64,000 nucleotides of DNA. Origin: Acipenser ruthenus. Taxonomy: Eukaryota > Chordata > Actinopteri > Acipenseriformes > Acipenseridae. Both the position numbers and the translations under genes were made by a program. A model generated the notes under the pieces. That model saw nothing but the letters and a program-made list of their open reading frames with translations, was not told the origin of the DNA and searched no databases. The stretch covers positions 22,923,188 to 22,987,187 of the forward strand of contig NC_081198.1 in assembly GCF_902713425.1 (NCBI RefSeq), read 5' to 3'. Position 1 is the stretch's first letter. Each line of letters opens with the position of its first letter. This document shows positions 25,869-35,173 of this stretch, piece after piece.

Positions 25869-28800
25869 TTATTCCATCTTCACGTCCTGAAGTCCGGCGA
25901 TCCTCCACTCCGCGCAGGCCTTGTCCTTCCCGAGGGTCCGGATGTCCAGAATTACAAAGTCCTTGATAAGAGTTTGTGCCCTTCTGGTCGTGGTGATAGT
26001 GTCTAGCTCCTGCTTGTGATAGACACAGACGTTACGGCCTTCCCACAGGATCTGCTTGACAACATTGATGACACGCCAAACGCACTTAGCTGTGCTGGTA
26101 GTGATTCCTCCCGCAGGCCCATAGAGCACAGTCTCAGCGGTCATCTTGGCCGTGTCAGCAAACCTGTTTAGGAAGACAGAGACAGAGAGCCAGACACTGC
26201 CAGCCACATCACACTCCCAGAAGATATGGGCTGGTGTTTCTCTCTTGCGGCACTTTGCATAGGGGCATGTTTCTACTTGGGCTAGTCCCCTCCTGAACAT
26301 GAACGCTCGAGTGGGGAGTGCACTGTGGACGGTGTTCCATGCTATATCCTTCTGGACATTACTGAGGCAGCTGTGAGACACATTCTCCCAGATTTTTTGG
26401 CTTTGGGTGAGGGAGAAAGTAGCTACTTTTTCAATTTCCTGGGAACCGGCAAGATATTTAGTTACAGCCTTGTATTCCCAGGAGGCCAATTTTGCTTTAT
26501 CTAAGCCCAATTTATATATAGTGTCCCTTAAGGTTCTATAATACAATGGGGGGTCCCAGGAGTACGGCACGGTGTTATCAATAGTGCAGAGGCCCAAGGC
26601 CCTGAGACAGGTGGCAAAATAGAAACGATTCATGTAACATACCTTCCTGTCCAGGGCCTGGATGTTCTTGATAGTTTGCGTGAGCCCCTGCACTCGGGTG
26701 AGCTGCACAACGTCCGGGACCCCCTTACCTCCCTTCTTGTCGACTTTACTCAGGGTGGCTCGCTTTACCCTCTCCATCTTGCTGCCCCAGATAAAGCGGT
26801 GGATAATGCGGTCCACCACTTTTTTGGTGGTCCTGTCTGGGGGAAAGATTTTTCCTACATAAGAGAGGATGGGGAACAGTATAGACTTGGTTATTAATAC
26901 TCTACCCGTCATTGTTAAGGATCTTGTGCTCCATCCGCCAATCTTTTTACGGACCTGGTTAATGGCCGCCGTCCAGCTCTGGGCCCCCGAGCTATTGTTC
27001 TCGAAAATGAGGCCCAGAATCTTGATTTTGTCCTTTTTGACAGGGTACATGTCCGACAGTTCCCTATCTACCTGCCAATTTTTAGACACGTAGACTTCGC
27101 TCTTGGACTTATTAATCACTGCCCCGGTCGCCGTGCAGTACTTCTCAAGGATATTACTAATCCGAGGTACCGACGATGTGTTGGTGCAAATGAGTGACAC
27201 ATCGTCCATATATGCTGTTGTTTTGACCTGGACCCCGTTGGATCCAGGCAGCTGGAAACCAGTTATATTGGTATCCCTACGAATTGCCTGCAGGAGGGGT
27301 TCAATGCACACGACATATAGCAGTGGGGATAGTGGGCAACCCTGTCTGACCCCTGACTGGATAGATATTTTACCAGTCAGGTGCCTGTTCACCAAGACTC
27401 GGGTACTAATGTTTGTATATATGGTTTTAACCCACTCCCTAAGTCCAGGAGCGAATTTCATCTGGTCCATCACTTTGTACATATATTCATGGCTTACCCT
27501 ATCGAACGCCTTCTCCTGGTCAAGGTTGAACAGGCAGAGGGGATGGTTCCGTTCTCTAGAATAAGCCAGAATGTCCCTTGTTAACATTAAAATATCCGTG
27601 ATGGACCTCCCTGGGACGCCACAAGCCTGGTCGGGGCCAATGACCAAAGGGAGGTGTACTTGTAGCCGGAGCATCAGAGCTTTGGCTAGTATCTTGTAAT
27701 CCACGCAAAGGAGGCTGATTGGGCGCCAATTCCGTAGATCTTTAACTTCCCCTTTCTTATGAAGGAGAGTAATTACACTCTCCCGCATAGAAGGGCCCAA
27801 CCGCTTCTCCCTGTAGACCGCTCTGTAGACCTCCGCTAAATGGACTTTTAGCGTGTCCCAAAAAAGATGGTAATACTCACCCGGGATGCCATCTGGACCT
27901 GGCGTCTTACCGGTGTTCATGGTCTTAACCGCCTGGGTGAGCTCCTCCAGCGTGAGTTCTGGGTCCTTCTCCTCCTCCTCCTCGTCCCGCACTGAGTCAG
28001 GCTCCAACTGGCTCAGGAACCACTCTATCAGGGTGTCATCTGTAGCTTTGATGTTATACAGGTCCCTATAGAAGTTCTCTACCACTTTTTTCACTCCCTC
28101 ACTATCCTCTACTATCCTACCCCTGCTGTCGAGCATGGAGGACATCAAGTGCCGCTTCTCCCTCGTTTTCTGGAAGAAGAAGCGAGTACACTTTTCGTCT
28201 TCCTCCATTTTTTGCACTTTTGCATTGTGCATGACCTTTCGTTGTTCCTCCCTACAAAGCACTGAAAGATCTAGCTTGGTCTGGGCTATCTCGTCGCTTA
28301 CAGGGAACCCCCGAAGCTGAAGCAGGCTCAGACGCTGGAGGGCAGCATTCAGGTATTTATATTTGGCCCTCCTTTCTTTTGCTTTCCTCTTGCCTGCTGC
28401 TATGAAATAACCCTTAGTTCTCATTTTGACCATCTCCCACCACTCTATAGGGGAGATGAATAGGTCACGCAAAGTGGTCCACTCAACAAGCCTGCTCTTA
28501 TAGGCTGCAGCTATGGAGGGGTCATCGAGTAAGGAGGTGTTTAATTTCCAGACCCCTGACCCCATCTGGGAGGTCTGAGGGACCTGCAATGTTACCTGCA
28601 GGAGCCTATGGTCAGAGAAGAAGACGGCCTGGGTGTCTACTGCCGTCTTCGTAAGGGAGCTTGTATGCAGGACGAGATCTATATGGGAGAAGGAGGTCCC
28701 AGATGAGCTCACCCAGGTAAAGGGAGGCACCAGGTCCTTACCTGCATCACACAGGGAGAAATCAGATATTACGGAGGACAAAACTCTACTAGAGCGGTCG

Positions 28801-29312
28801 TTGCGTGGCCTGCTCCGGTCTACGTCCCTCAGAGCACAATTGAAGTCACCTGACACGATGACGGGTACGTTCCCCAGCAGGAGTGGACGCAGCTGTGGAA
28901 AAAATTGAACTCTTTCGTTTTGGTTAGTGGGTGCGTAGACATTGACCAGTCTGAGGGGAGTGTTGTTGTATGTCACATCCACGCTCAGAATTCTACCAGG
29001 TTCTACCTCCCTGCTGCTGCGGGAGGTAATAAATGGGTTTTTAAACAGGATACCTACTCCGTCAGCTCTGGCTATGTTGGAGCCCGACCAGAAGGAGTCC
29101 CCCAGGGTCCAACTCTCCTTCAGGTCCCTATAATCAGGGCTCGACGAAATACCACACTCCTGCAGAAAGATGAGATCTGCTTTCAAGTTAGCTAGATAGT
29201 TTAGTACATCAAATCTTTTTTGTGTCTCCCTGATGCTCCTGACATTAACAGACACACATATCAGGGCCATCAGGGTAGCTAACAAGAAAAGGAGTCGCTG
29301 CGTCCACCCCAT
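25869..29312 (-). CDS. Family A ORF2: endonuclease and reverse transcriptase, 1147 aa
   Basis: Intact. Endonuclease (about 15-245): SVNVRSI, QE (E52), NVYAPT, GDFN (D156, N158), S209-HID (His at 210 where other A copies have Arg; Ser209 and Asp212 kept), SDH 233-235. Reverse transcriptase: FNLDQEKAFD 595-604 with catalytic D598, GVRQGCPLSP 654-663, YMDD 701-704. C-terminal knuckle C1016-X4-C1021-X7-H1029-X4-C1034. The first 14 residues are hydrophobic; Met15 (29270) aligns with the starts of families C and D and may be the true start. ORF1 ends 5 nt upstream, suggesting reinitiation or coupled translation. Confidence 0.94.
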   Translation of the reverse strand: MGWTQRLLFLLATLMALICVSVNVRSIRETQKRFDVLNYLANLKADLIFLQECGISSSPDYRDLKESWTLGDSFWSGSNIARADGVGILFKNPFITSRSSREVEPGRILSVDVTYNNTPLRLVNVYAPTNQNERVQFFPQLRPLLLGNVPVIVSGDFNCALRDVDRSRPRNDRSSRVLSSVISDFSLCDAGKDLVPPFTWVSSSGTSFSHIDLVLHTSSLTKTAVDTQAVFFSDHRLLQVTLQVPQTSQMGSGVWKLNTSLLDDPSIAAAYKSRLVEWTTLRDLFISPIEWWEMVKMRTKGYFIAAGKRKAKERRAKYKYLNAALQRLSLLQLRGFPVSDEIAQTKLDLSVLCREEQRKVMHNAKVQKMEEDEKCTRFFFQKTREKRHLMSSMLDSRGRIVEDSEGVKKVVENFYRDLYNIKATDDTLIEWFLSQLEPDSVRDEEEEEKDPELTLEELTQAVKTMNTGKTPGPDGIPGEYYHLFWDTLKVHLAEVYRAVYREKRLGPSMRESVITLLHKKGEVKDLRNWRPISLLCVDYKILAKALMLRLQVHLPLVIGPDQACGVPGRSITDILMLTRDILAYSRERNHPLCLFNLDQEKAFDRVSHEYMYKVMDQMKFAPGLREWVKTIYTNISTRVLVNRHLTGKISIQSGVRQGCPLSPLLYVVCIEPLLQAIRRDTNITGFQLPGSNGVQVKTTAYMDDVSLICTNTSSVPRISNILEKYCTATGAVINKSKSEVYVSKNWQVDRELSDMYPVKKDKIKILGLIFENNSSGAQSWTAAINQVRKKIGGWSTRSLTMTGRVLITKSILFPILSYVGKIFPPDRTTKKVVDRIIHRFIWGSKMERVKRATLSKVDKKGGKGVPDVVQLTRVQGLTQTIKNIQALDRKVCYMNRFYFATCLRALGLCTIDNTVPYSWDPPLYYRTLRDTIYKLGLDKAKLASWEYKAVTKYLAGSQEIEKVATFSLTQSQKIWENVSHSCLSNVQKDIAWNTVHSALPTRAFMFRRGLAQVETCPYAKCRKRETPAHIFWECDVAGSVWLSVSVFLNRFADTAKMTAETVLYGPAGGITTSTAKCVWRVINVVKQILWEGRNVCVYHKQELDTITTTRRAQTLIKDFVILDIRTLGKDKACAEWRIAGLQDVKME

Positions 29313-29317
29313 AGCGA

Positions 29318-31264
29318 CTATGATTGGGAGGTCGGGACACTCTTCCTACTCTTAGCTCTACGCTTGCTTCGAGGGGGCTTGGGCTTATTTGCAACTCCCA
29401 TCACCCCTGAGAAGGTACTCACTGCTGCCTCGTCCAAGAAGGCACCGTCTTTATATGCACAGTACGTGGAGTTGTTGGGGCTATTCAACTCCCCACAAGG
29501 TAAGTCTGGTGGAACTTGCTCAGGGCCCCTCGGAACGTGTGGGTCAGCTTTGTCCTGGGGGGGGGTTATGACAGACAGCATTCTTTGGCTGTTACCGTCT
29601 GTTGAATTGGAGCTGTTAGCAGACTTCTGGCTTACCGCGTCCAGGGGTATTCCCATGTCCTCCAGTGCTGTATCTAGGAGGACCTCTAGGGGGCCCCTGG
29701 TTTTGCCCATACAAGGGAGGGGGTCAAGGATGCTTTGAAGGGAGGCCCTTCGCTTGAAGAGGGTCATTGCTACCGAGGTACTGCTGGTCAGGGAAGGTGT
29801 TGACCCCGACCTCTCCCTCGGTGCATTAGTGAACACCTCTTCTGCGAGGTGTGCTAGGGTTTGTGCCAACGACTGGGAAGGCTGGCTGGGGATGCCCTGG
29901 CTGGCTGCTACCTGCCCACTAGGCGGCAGTGTAGCCGTCCCACTCGCCTCCGTCTCTGCCTGCGAGGGCAAGACTGGGGACTTTGTGTGGACATTAGCTG
30001 GTTTTGGATCTATGGGGGCCACCTGCAACTTGCTGTCTTTGATCCTGATCTTCTTTCTTTTCCCCCCCTCGTCTCTACCCTTTCTTTTCCCCACCCTCTG
30101 CTGGTTCTTCACTCCCTTCCCCTCCTTCTCACTCTCACTTTCACTGTCGCTTTCGCTTTCCTCCCCCACGGACTCAATCCTTATGGCGTCATAACGAGAG
30201 CCGAGGGGGAGTGCTGGCGCTGAGAGGGCCCTACTCAGGGGGGGGCCGCTGCTGGGTCCGGGCTCCCTCCCTGCCTCGTGTTCTGCATCAGAGGAGCTAC
30301 TGGAGGAGCTAGTGGAGTAGCTGTTGTACTCTCTCTCTGGGCTGGGGGAAGGGGTCCTCGTAAAACGGGACATGTCTCGGGGGCGGGGGGGTGAGGGGGG
30401 TGCTGGTGATGATGGTGGTGCTGGAGTCTGGGTCTTGGATACTGTTGGTGGTGATGTGGACTGATCTTTGTTACTTGCTCCCTCTTCCTGCTCAGGCCTA
30501 GGCTTGTTTGTGTTTGCCTTGCTGGCTCTGGCCATGTTGGCATAGGAAGAGGGGCAGTCCTTAAACAGGTGCCCCTTCTTTCCACACAAATTGCACTGCC
30601 TCTCTTCTCTGCAGTGGCTGGTCTCGTGGGGGGCGCCGCAGTTCCTGCACTTGACTACAGTACACGCGGCCGCCAGGTGTCCTAATTCCCCACATTTCCT
30701 GCAGAGTTTTGGCATCCCATTATAGAATACCAGCCCTCTGTTGGGCCCTAACACTATGGAGTTTGGAATGTGGCGGACGCCTCCAATGCCCGATGGATCA
30801 ACATTAAGGCGTACCAGCCACTTTCTGGCTCCTGTCCAAACCCCATCTTCATCTGTAATTTTCCTCCCTTCTGATGACACCCTCCCATAGCGGTTAAGCC
30901 ATGTTGTAATATCATAGTCGCTAACAGCCTCATTGAAAAATTGGACAGTAACAACTTTCATTTCTCTGTCTGTCAGTGCATCCACACAAAATTCTTTGTA
31001 TGGAGCGAGATATTTATTCTCCCCCCAAAAGGACCACATTTCTTGTAACTTTTGGGGGTTCCTAAAACTGACCTCAAACACTTCCTTAAGCCCTGGCAAT
31101 TTCACCAAACAATTCAAGTCAGAAGGGGAAAAACCCATACCCCTCTGAAGAATGGTCCGGCTGAACTCCAGTCTCGTCAGTCCTGGTTCCGTTTCCTCTT
31201 GCTGGGTCCTTGTGAAGCGCACCGCATTGTGCCTCCTGGTTTCCTGGGTTGGCCGGAACGCCAT
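29318..31264 (-). CDS. Family A ORF1, zinc-knuckle protein, 648 aa
   Basis: Intact RNA-binding protein of the element. Residues 1-185 form the folded N-terminal region related to family B. Knuckles lie at 188-201 (CRKC...H...C), 206-218 (CRNC...H...C) and 224-237 (CNLC...H...C). A Pro/Ser-rich segment (about 265-345), an acidic SDSESESEKE block followed by a basic KRKGRDEGGKRKKIRIK block, and a C-terminal 130-residue part ending in a basic patch and PTSQS follow. The reading frame depends on nine Gs (plus strand) at about 29567-29575; copies with eight or ten lose this C-terminus. Only A3 has the whole uninterrupted frame. Confidence 0.92.
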   Translation of the reverse strand: MAFRPTQETRRHNAVRFTRTQQEETEPGLTRLEFSRTILQRGMGFSPSDLNCLVKLPGLKEVFEVSFRNPQKLQEMWSFWGENKYLAPYKEFCVDALTDREMKVVTVQFFNEAVSDYDITTWLNRYGRVSSEGRKITDEDGVWTGARKWLVRLNVDPSGIGGVRHIPNSIVLGPNRGLVFYNGMPKLCRKCGELGHLAAACTVVKCRNCGAPHETSHCREERQCNLCGKKGHLFKDCPSSYANMARASKANTNKPRPEQEEGASNKDQSTSPPTVSKTQTPAPPSSPAPPSPPRPRDMSRFTRTPSPSPEREYNSYSTSSSSSSSDAEHEAGREPGPSSGPPLSRALSAPALPLGSRYDAIRIESVGEESESDSESESEKEGKGVKNQQRVGKRKGRDEGGKRKKIRIKDSKLQVAPIDPKPANVHTKSPVLPSQAETEASGTATLPPSGQVAASQGIPSQPSQSLAQTLAHLAEEVFTNAPRERSGSTPSLTSSTSVAMTLFKRRASLQSILDPLPCMGKTRGPLEVLLDTALEDMGIPLDAVSQKSANSSNSTDGNSQRMLSVITPPQDKADPHVPRGPEQVPPDLPCGELNSPNNSTYCAYKDGAFLDEAAVSTFSGVMGVANKPKPPRSKRRAKSRKSVPTSQS

Positions 31265-31993
31265 CCTTCAGCTGGCTCCTCCGATTGGGGTGGGAGAAGC
31301 CTCTGGACGTCCGGGTTGTCTCTCTCTACGGAAAAGAAACAACGTAAGCAGCAAATCTGGGCAGTTGAAGGAACTATTACTTTAGTCCCTGAGGAGATGG
31401 TCGCCTCGCAAGAGGGACCCCCTCCCCAGGTGAACGGTGTCCTTCCCTGGCGGAGTAGGGGGCGCTGCTTGGCACCGAGACCACGTAGGAAGAATCGTGG
31501 CTGTGACGCCTCCTCGGGGTCCGGGGCCGCCCTCTGCTCCTCCCAGATGGCGCCCTCTGCTGGGCGCCTGCTGCTCTCTCGGTCTGGATCTCGATTACAA
31601 TCAAGGGCTGGGGATGAGGTCGTCTAGGTCATCAAAGGGTCCTCAAAGGTCGTCTGGATGGTAGGTCCTCCTTCTCTCTAACTCCAGGAACGTCTGGAAA
31701 AGCCTGAAAAAGAAAAAAACTGGAACCACCTGAAAAAGAAAAAACTGCTCTCAACAGTCAACAAAATCTTGAAAGACCCTCGGCCTGGATTGGGCAAGCC
31801 AAAACCAGACTGAGCATTAGTCTTCCAAAAAGTTGCCGAGCTGAAGAAAGCCAGTCAAAAATAAAAAAAAATTCTGTTCCTCCTCACCCGAACAAACCTC
31901 TCACAGACCCTCGGAGGGAGCGGGCAATGCCACTACCCTCTAAGCCTTAGTCTTAGAAAGATTTATTCGAACTGAAGAGAAGCCAGAGTATAT
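31265..31993 (-). promoter_or_regulatory. Family A 5' UTR, probable internal promoter region
   Basis: About 0.73 kb between the spacer junction and ORF1, GC-rich near ORF1 and A-rich distally. It contains three CTCF-like sites. Because these full-length copies lack the U2 promoter upstream, transcription must begin in or near this region. A promoter cannot be proven from sequence. Confidence 0.55.
31549..31563 (-). promoter_or_regulatory. CTCF-like site in A3 5' UTR
   Basis: The sense CCAGCAGAGGGCGCC fits the CTCF core consensus at every informative position. Two weaker partners lie at 31526-31540 (GGAGCAGAGGGCGGC on the sense strand) and 31452-31466 (AGGGGGCGCT core on the plus strand). Confidence 0.6.
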
Positions 31994-32311
31994 GGCTGGC
32001 TAAGAAGGACCTGGCATAGGGACATGTTCCACCACACTTGTCTGGTTAGCTGCATGCTCCCAGGAAACAAACTGCTGCTGTCTACATCATCACCACATGT
32101 GAATAAAAGAAAGAAAGACAGCAAGAAAGAAAGAGAGAAAGAAAGAGAGAAAGAGAGAAAGAAAGAGAGAAAGAAAGAAAGAGAGAAAGAAAAAAAAAGA
32201 AGTAAAACGGCGGGAAAACTTGCATCAACACTGGCACTCTCCCTCCAGCAGGGGTAGACAAAATGCTCACAGGAGAGATCCAGATCTGACTTTGACCAAC
32301 GTTAGAGAAAG
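31994..32311 (-). other. Partial U2 spacer downstream of A3 5' end
   Basis: Spacer resumes at about -285, with the variant GGCTAAGAAGGACC in place of GGCTTGCTAAGAAGGTCC. The promoter-proximal 285 bp and the U2 5' end are absent. Microsatellite 32104-32202. No gene. Confidence 0.88.
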
Positions 32312-32499
32312 GTGTGCACCGTTCCCGGAGGTACTGCAATACCGGGCCGATGCGTGGAGTGGACGGAGCAAGCCCCTGTTCCATCTCCCGATTCCAAAAA
32401 TCAATTTAATATATGGTCCCCTGATAGGGGACGTATCAGATATTAAACTGATAAGAACAGATACTACACTTGATCTTAGCCAAAAGGCCGAGAAGCGAT
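32312..32499 (-). ncRNA. RNU2: U2 snRNA gene (complete, consensus)
   Basis: 188 nt, identical to the consensus, with promoter to the right. First of three consecutive uninterrupted genes (32312, 33101, 33886). Confidence 0.96.
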
Positions 32500-33100
32500 G
32501 GCGACTTGGCCCATGCCCGGGGCCCCCCAGCCCGGACGGCACAGGGGGATTCAAAGGTGGGTGCAAAATTTCAAGCACAAGCAGACCCCAAAAAAACGGG
32601 CTGCTGCTTCCAGAGGGGAAATGTGCAATTTAAGCAGGAGAAAACAAAACAAAGCAAAAACACACACATAACACCAAAAACAAATCATAAACTGGCGGAG
32701 TGCGTCTTACAAATAGTCATGCCAAGCTGCTATGCTGTGCAAGGTGCCTTGGGTAACTACAACTGTGCCTCACTGGCTGGCTGGCTTGCTAAGAAGGTCC
32801 TGGCATAGGGACATGTTCCACCACACTTGTCTGGTTAGCTGCATGCTCCCAGGAAACAACCTGCTGCTGTCTACATCATCACCACATGTGAATAAAAGAA
32901 AGAAAGACAGCAAGAAAGAAAGAGAGAAAGAAAGAGAGAAAGAGAGAAAGAAAGAGAGAAAGAAAGAAAGAGAGAAAGAAATAAAAAGAAGTAAAACGGC
33001 GGGAAAACTTGCATCAACACTGGCACTCTCCCTCCAGCAGGGGTAGACAAAATGCTCACAGGAGAGATCCAGATCTGACTTTGACCAACGTTAGAGAAAG
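32500..33100 (-). other. U2 intergenic spacer, haplotype 2
   Basis: One private change (AAATCATAAAC near 32684). Microsatellite 32893-32991, expanded relative to 4812-4894. No gene. Confidence 0.87.
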
Positions 33101-33288
33101 GTGTGGACCGTTCCCGGAGGTACTGCAATACCAGGCCGATGCGTGGAGTGGACGGAGCAAGCCCCTGTTCCATCTCCCTATTCCAAAAATCAATTTAATA
33201 TATGGTCCCCTGATAGGGGACGTATCAGATATTAAACTGATAAGAACAGATACTACACTTGATCTTAGCCAAAAGGCCGAGAAGCGAT
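33101..33288 (-). ncRNA. RNU2: U2 snRNA gene (complete, three substitutions)
   Basis: Differs from the consensus at nt 110 (C to A), 156 (C to T) and 183 (G to C), all 3' of the Sm site. The 5' half, including GTAGTA and the U6-pairing part, is unchanged. Two of the changes would disturb the terminal stem-loops, so it may be a weak or dead copy. Confidence 0.92.
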
Positions 33289-33885
33289 GGCGACTTGGCC
33301 CTTGCCCGGGGCCCCCCAGCCCGGACGGCACAGGGGGATTCAAAGGTGGGTGCAAAATTTCAAGCACAAGCAGACCCCAAAAAAACGGGCTGCTGCTTCC
33401 AGAGGGGAAATGTGCAATTTAAGCAGGAGAAAACAAAACAAAGCAAAAACACACACATAACACCAAAAACAAAACATAAACTGGCGGAGTGCGTCTTACA
33501 AATAGTCATGCCAAGCTGCTATGCTGTGCAAGGTGCCTTGGGTAACTACAACTGTGCCTCGCTGGCTGGCTGGCTTGCTAAGAAGGTCCTGGCATAGGGA
33601 CATGTTCCACCACACTTGTCTGGTTAGCTGCATGCTCCCAGGAAACAACCTGCTGCTGTCTACATCATCACCACATGTGAATAAAAGAAAGAAAGACAGC
33701 AAGAAAGAAAGAGAGAAAGAGAGAAAGAGAGAAAGAAAGAGAGAAAGAAAGAAAGAGAGAAAGAAAAAAAAAGAAGTAAAACGGCGGGAAAACTTGCATC
33801 AACACTGGCACTCTCCCTCCAGCAGGGGTAGACAAAATGCTCACAGGAGAGATCCAGATCTGACTTTGACCAACGTTAGAGAAAG
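33289..33885 (-). other. U2 intergenic spacer, haplotype 2
   Basis: Normal promoter part; microsatellite 33683-33776. No gene. Confidence 0.87.
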
Positions 33886-34073
33886 GTGTGCACCGTTCCC
33901 GGAGGTACTGCAATACCGGGCCGATGCGTGGAGTGGACGGAGCAAGCCCCTGTTCCATCTCCCGATTCCAAAAATCAATTTAATATATGGTCCCCTGATA
34001 GGGGACGTATCAGATATTAAACTGATAAGAACAGATACTACACTTGATCTTAGCCAAAAGGCCGAGAAGCGAT
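33886..34073 (-). ncRNA. RNU2: U2 snRNA gene (complete, consensus)
   Basis: 188 nt, identical to the consensus. The base just upstream region reads GGCGAATTGG instead of GGCGACTTGG, a private change at about -6. Confidence 0.96.
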
Positions 34074-34535
34074 GGCGAATTGGCCCTTGCCCGGGGCCCC
34101 CCAGCCCGGACGGCACAGGGGGATTCAAAGGTGGGTGCAAAATTCCAAGCACAAGCAGACCCCCAAAAAACGGGCTGCTGCTTCCAGAGGGGAAATGTGC
34201 AATTTAAGCAGGAGGAAACAAAACAAAGCAAAAACACACACATAACACCAAAAACAAAACATAAACTGGCGGAGTGCGTCTTACAAATAGTCATGCCAAG
34301 CTGCTATGCTGTGCAAGGTGCCTTGGGTAACTACAACTGTGCCTCGCTGGCTGGCTGGCTTGCTAAGAAGGTCCTGGCATAGGGACATGTTCCACCACAC
34401 TTGTCTGGTTAGCTGCATGCTCCCAGGAAACAACCTGCTGCTGTCTACATCATCACCACATGTGAATAAAAGAAAGAAAGACAGCAAGAAAGAAAGAGAG
34501 AAAGAAAGAGAGAAAGAGAGAAAGAAAGAGAGAAA
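34074..34535 (-). other. U2 spacer cut short by A4 within the microsatellite
   Basis: Haplotype 1b (GCAGGAGGAAAC). The microsatellite (34468-34535) passes directly into the A4 3' UTR at GAGATTTTAC, with no U2 3' end in between. About 230 bp of spacer and U2 expected here are missing. Confidence 0.88.
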
Positions 34536-35173
34536 GAGATTTTACATTTTTTACATTTACACCCATTCGTTTTTTTCATTCATTTTACATTTCTTTTAAA
34601 GATGACATTCATGCATACAGACATACATTTTGTTTTAAAAGCATTTAAAATACATTTAAAAACACCAAGACAATTGTGCTTTGTACATGGTTAAAACAGA
34701 CACAGATTAAAATCAACATGAAAAAAACCTGTGCTGCTTTAAAAGTGACTGGAAAAAAAGAACCATCTATAAAAAACCAGTGTTTGTGAGGGCCGGGGAG
34801 TGCTCTCTAAAAAAGTTCAAAAGTGAACATAAAACTAGATCTAAAACAGGGACAGGGGAAAAGGGACAGTGTATAGAACAGTGAGTTAAAATTCTAAAAT
34901 TTTAAAACACTTAAAATGTAACTTTTAATAGTTTACATTAAAAATCTTAAAGATACATAAAACAAAACAAAACAAAATCAAATAAAACATTCAACGTAAA
35001 TCAAATAAAAGTCCATAAAACTGAAACAAAAAGACTACATAAAACCAGGGCACTGTTGAAAAAACGGTCATGCCAGCTAAAAAGGGCGGAATGCTGGCAT
35101 GACAAAATAAATAAAAGGCTTAGCGGTGCCCCGTAGTCCCGCTCCTAGGAGCTAGCGGTTCCAGTTTTTTCCT

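Larger units (their letters stand above)
25221..31993 (-). mobile_element. LINE family A, copy A3 (full length, both frames open)
   Basis: A 6.8-kb Tx1-type LINE: 5' UTR 31265-31993 (about 0.73 kb), ORF1 29318-31264, ORF2 25869-29312, 3' UTR 25221-25868. The 3' end is identical to other A copies but joins U2 at nt 15 instead of nt 54. The 5' end joins U2 spacer at about -285. It is the only A copy here with both frames intact and no visible deletion, so the best candidate for an active source, though the low divergence of all copies means several may have been active recently. Confidence 0.94.

Noticed and set aside
31052-31627. Plus-strand 191-codon frame opposite the family A 5' UTR, present in A3-A6
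   Set aside because: Antisense to ORF1 start and the 5' UTR; its conservation follows from near identity of the copies. No domain is recognisable.
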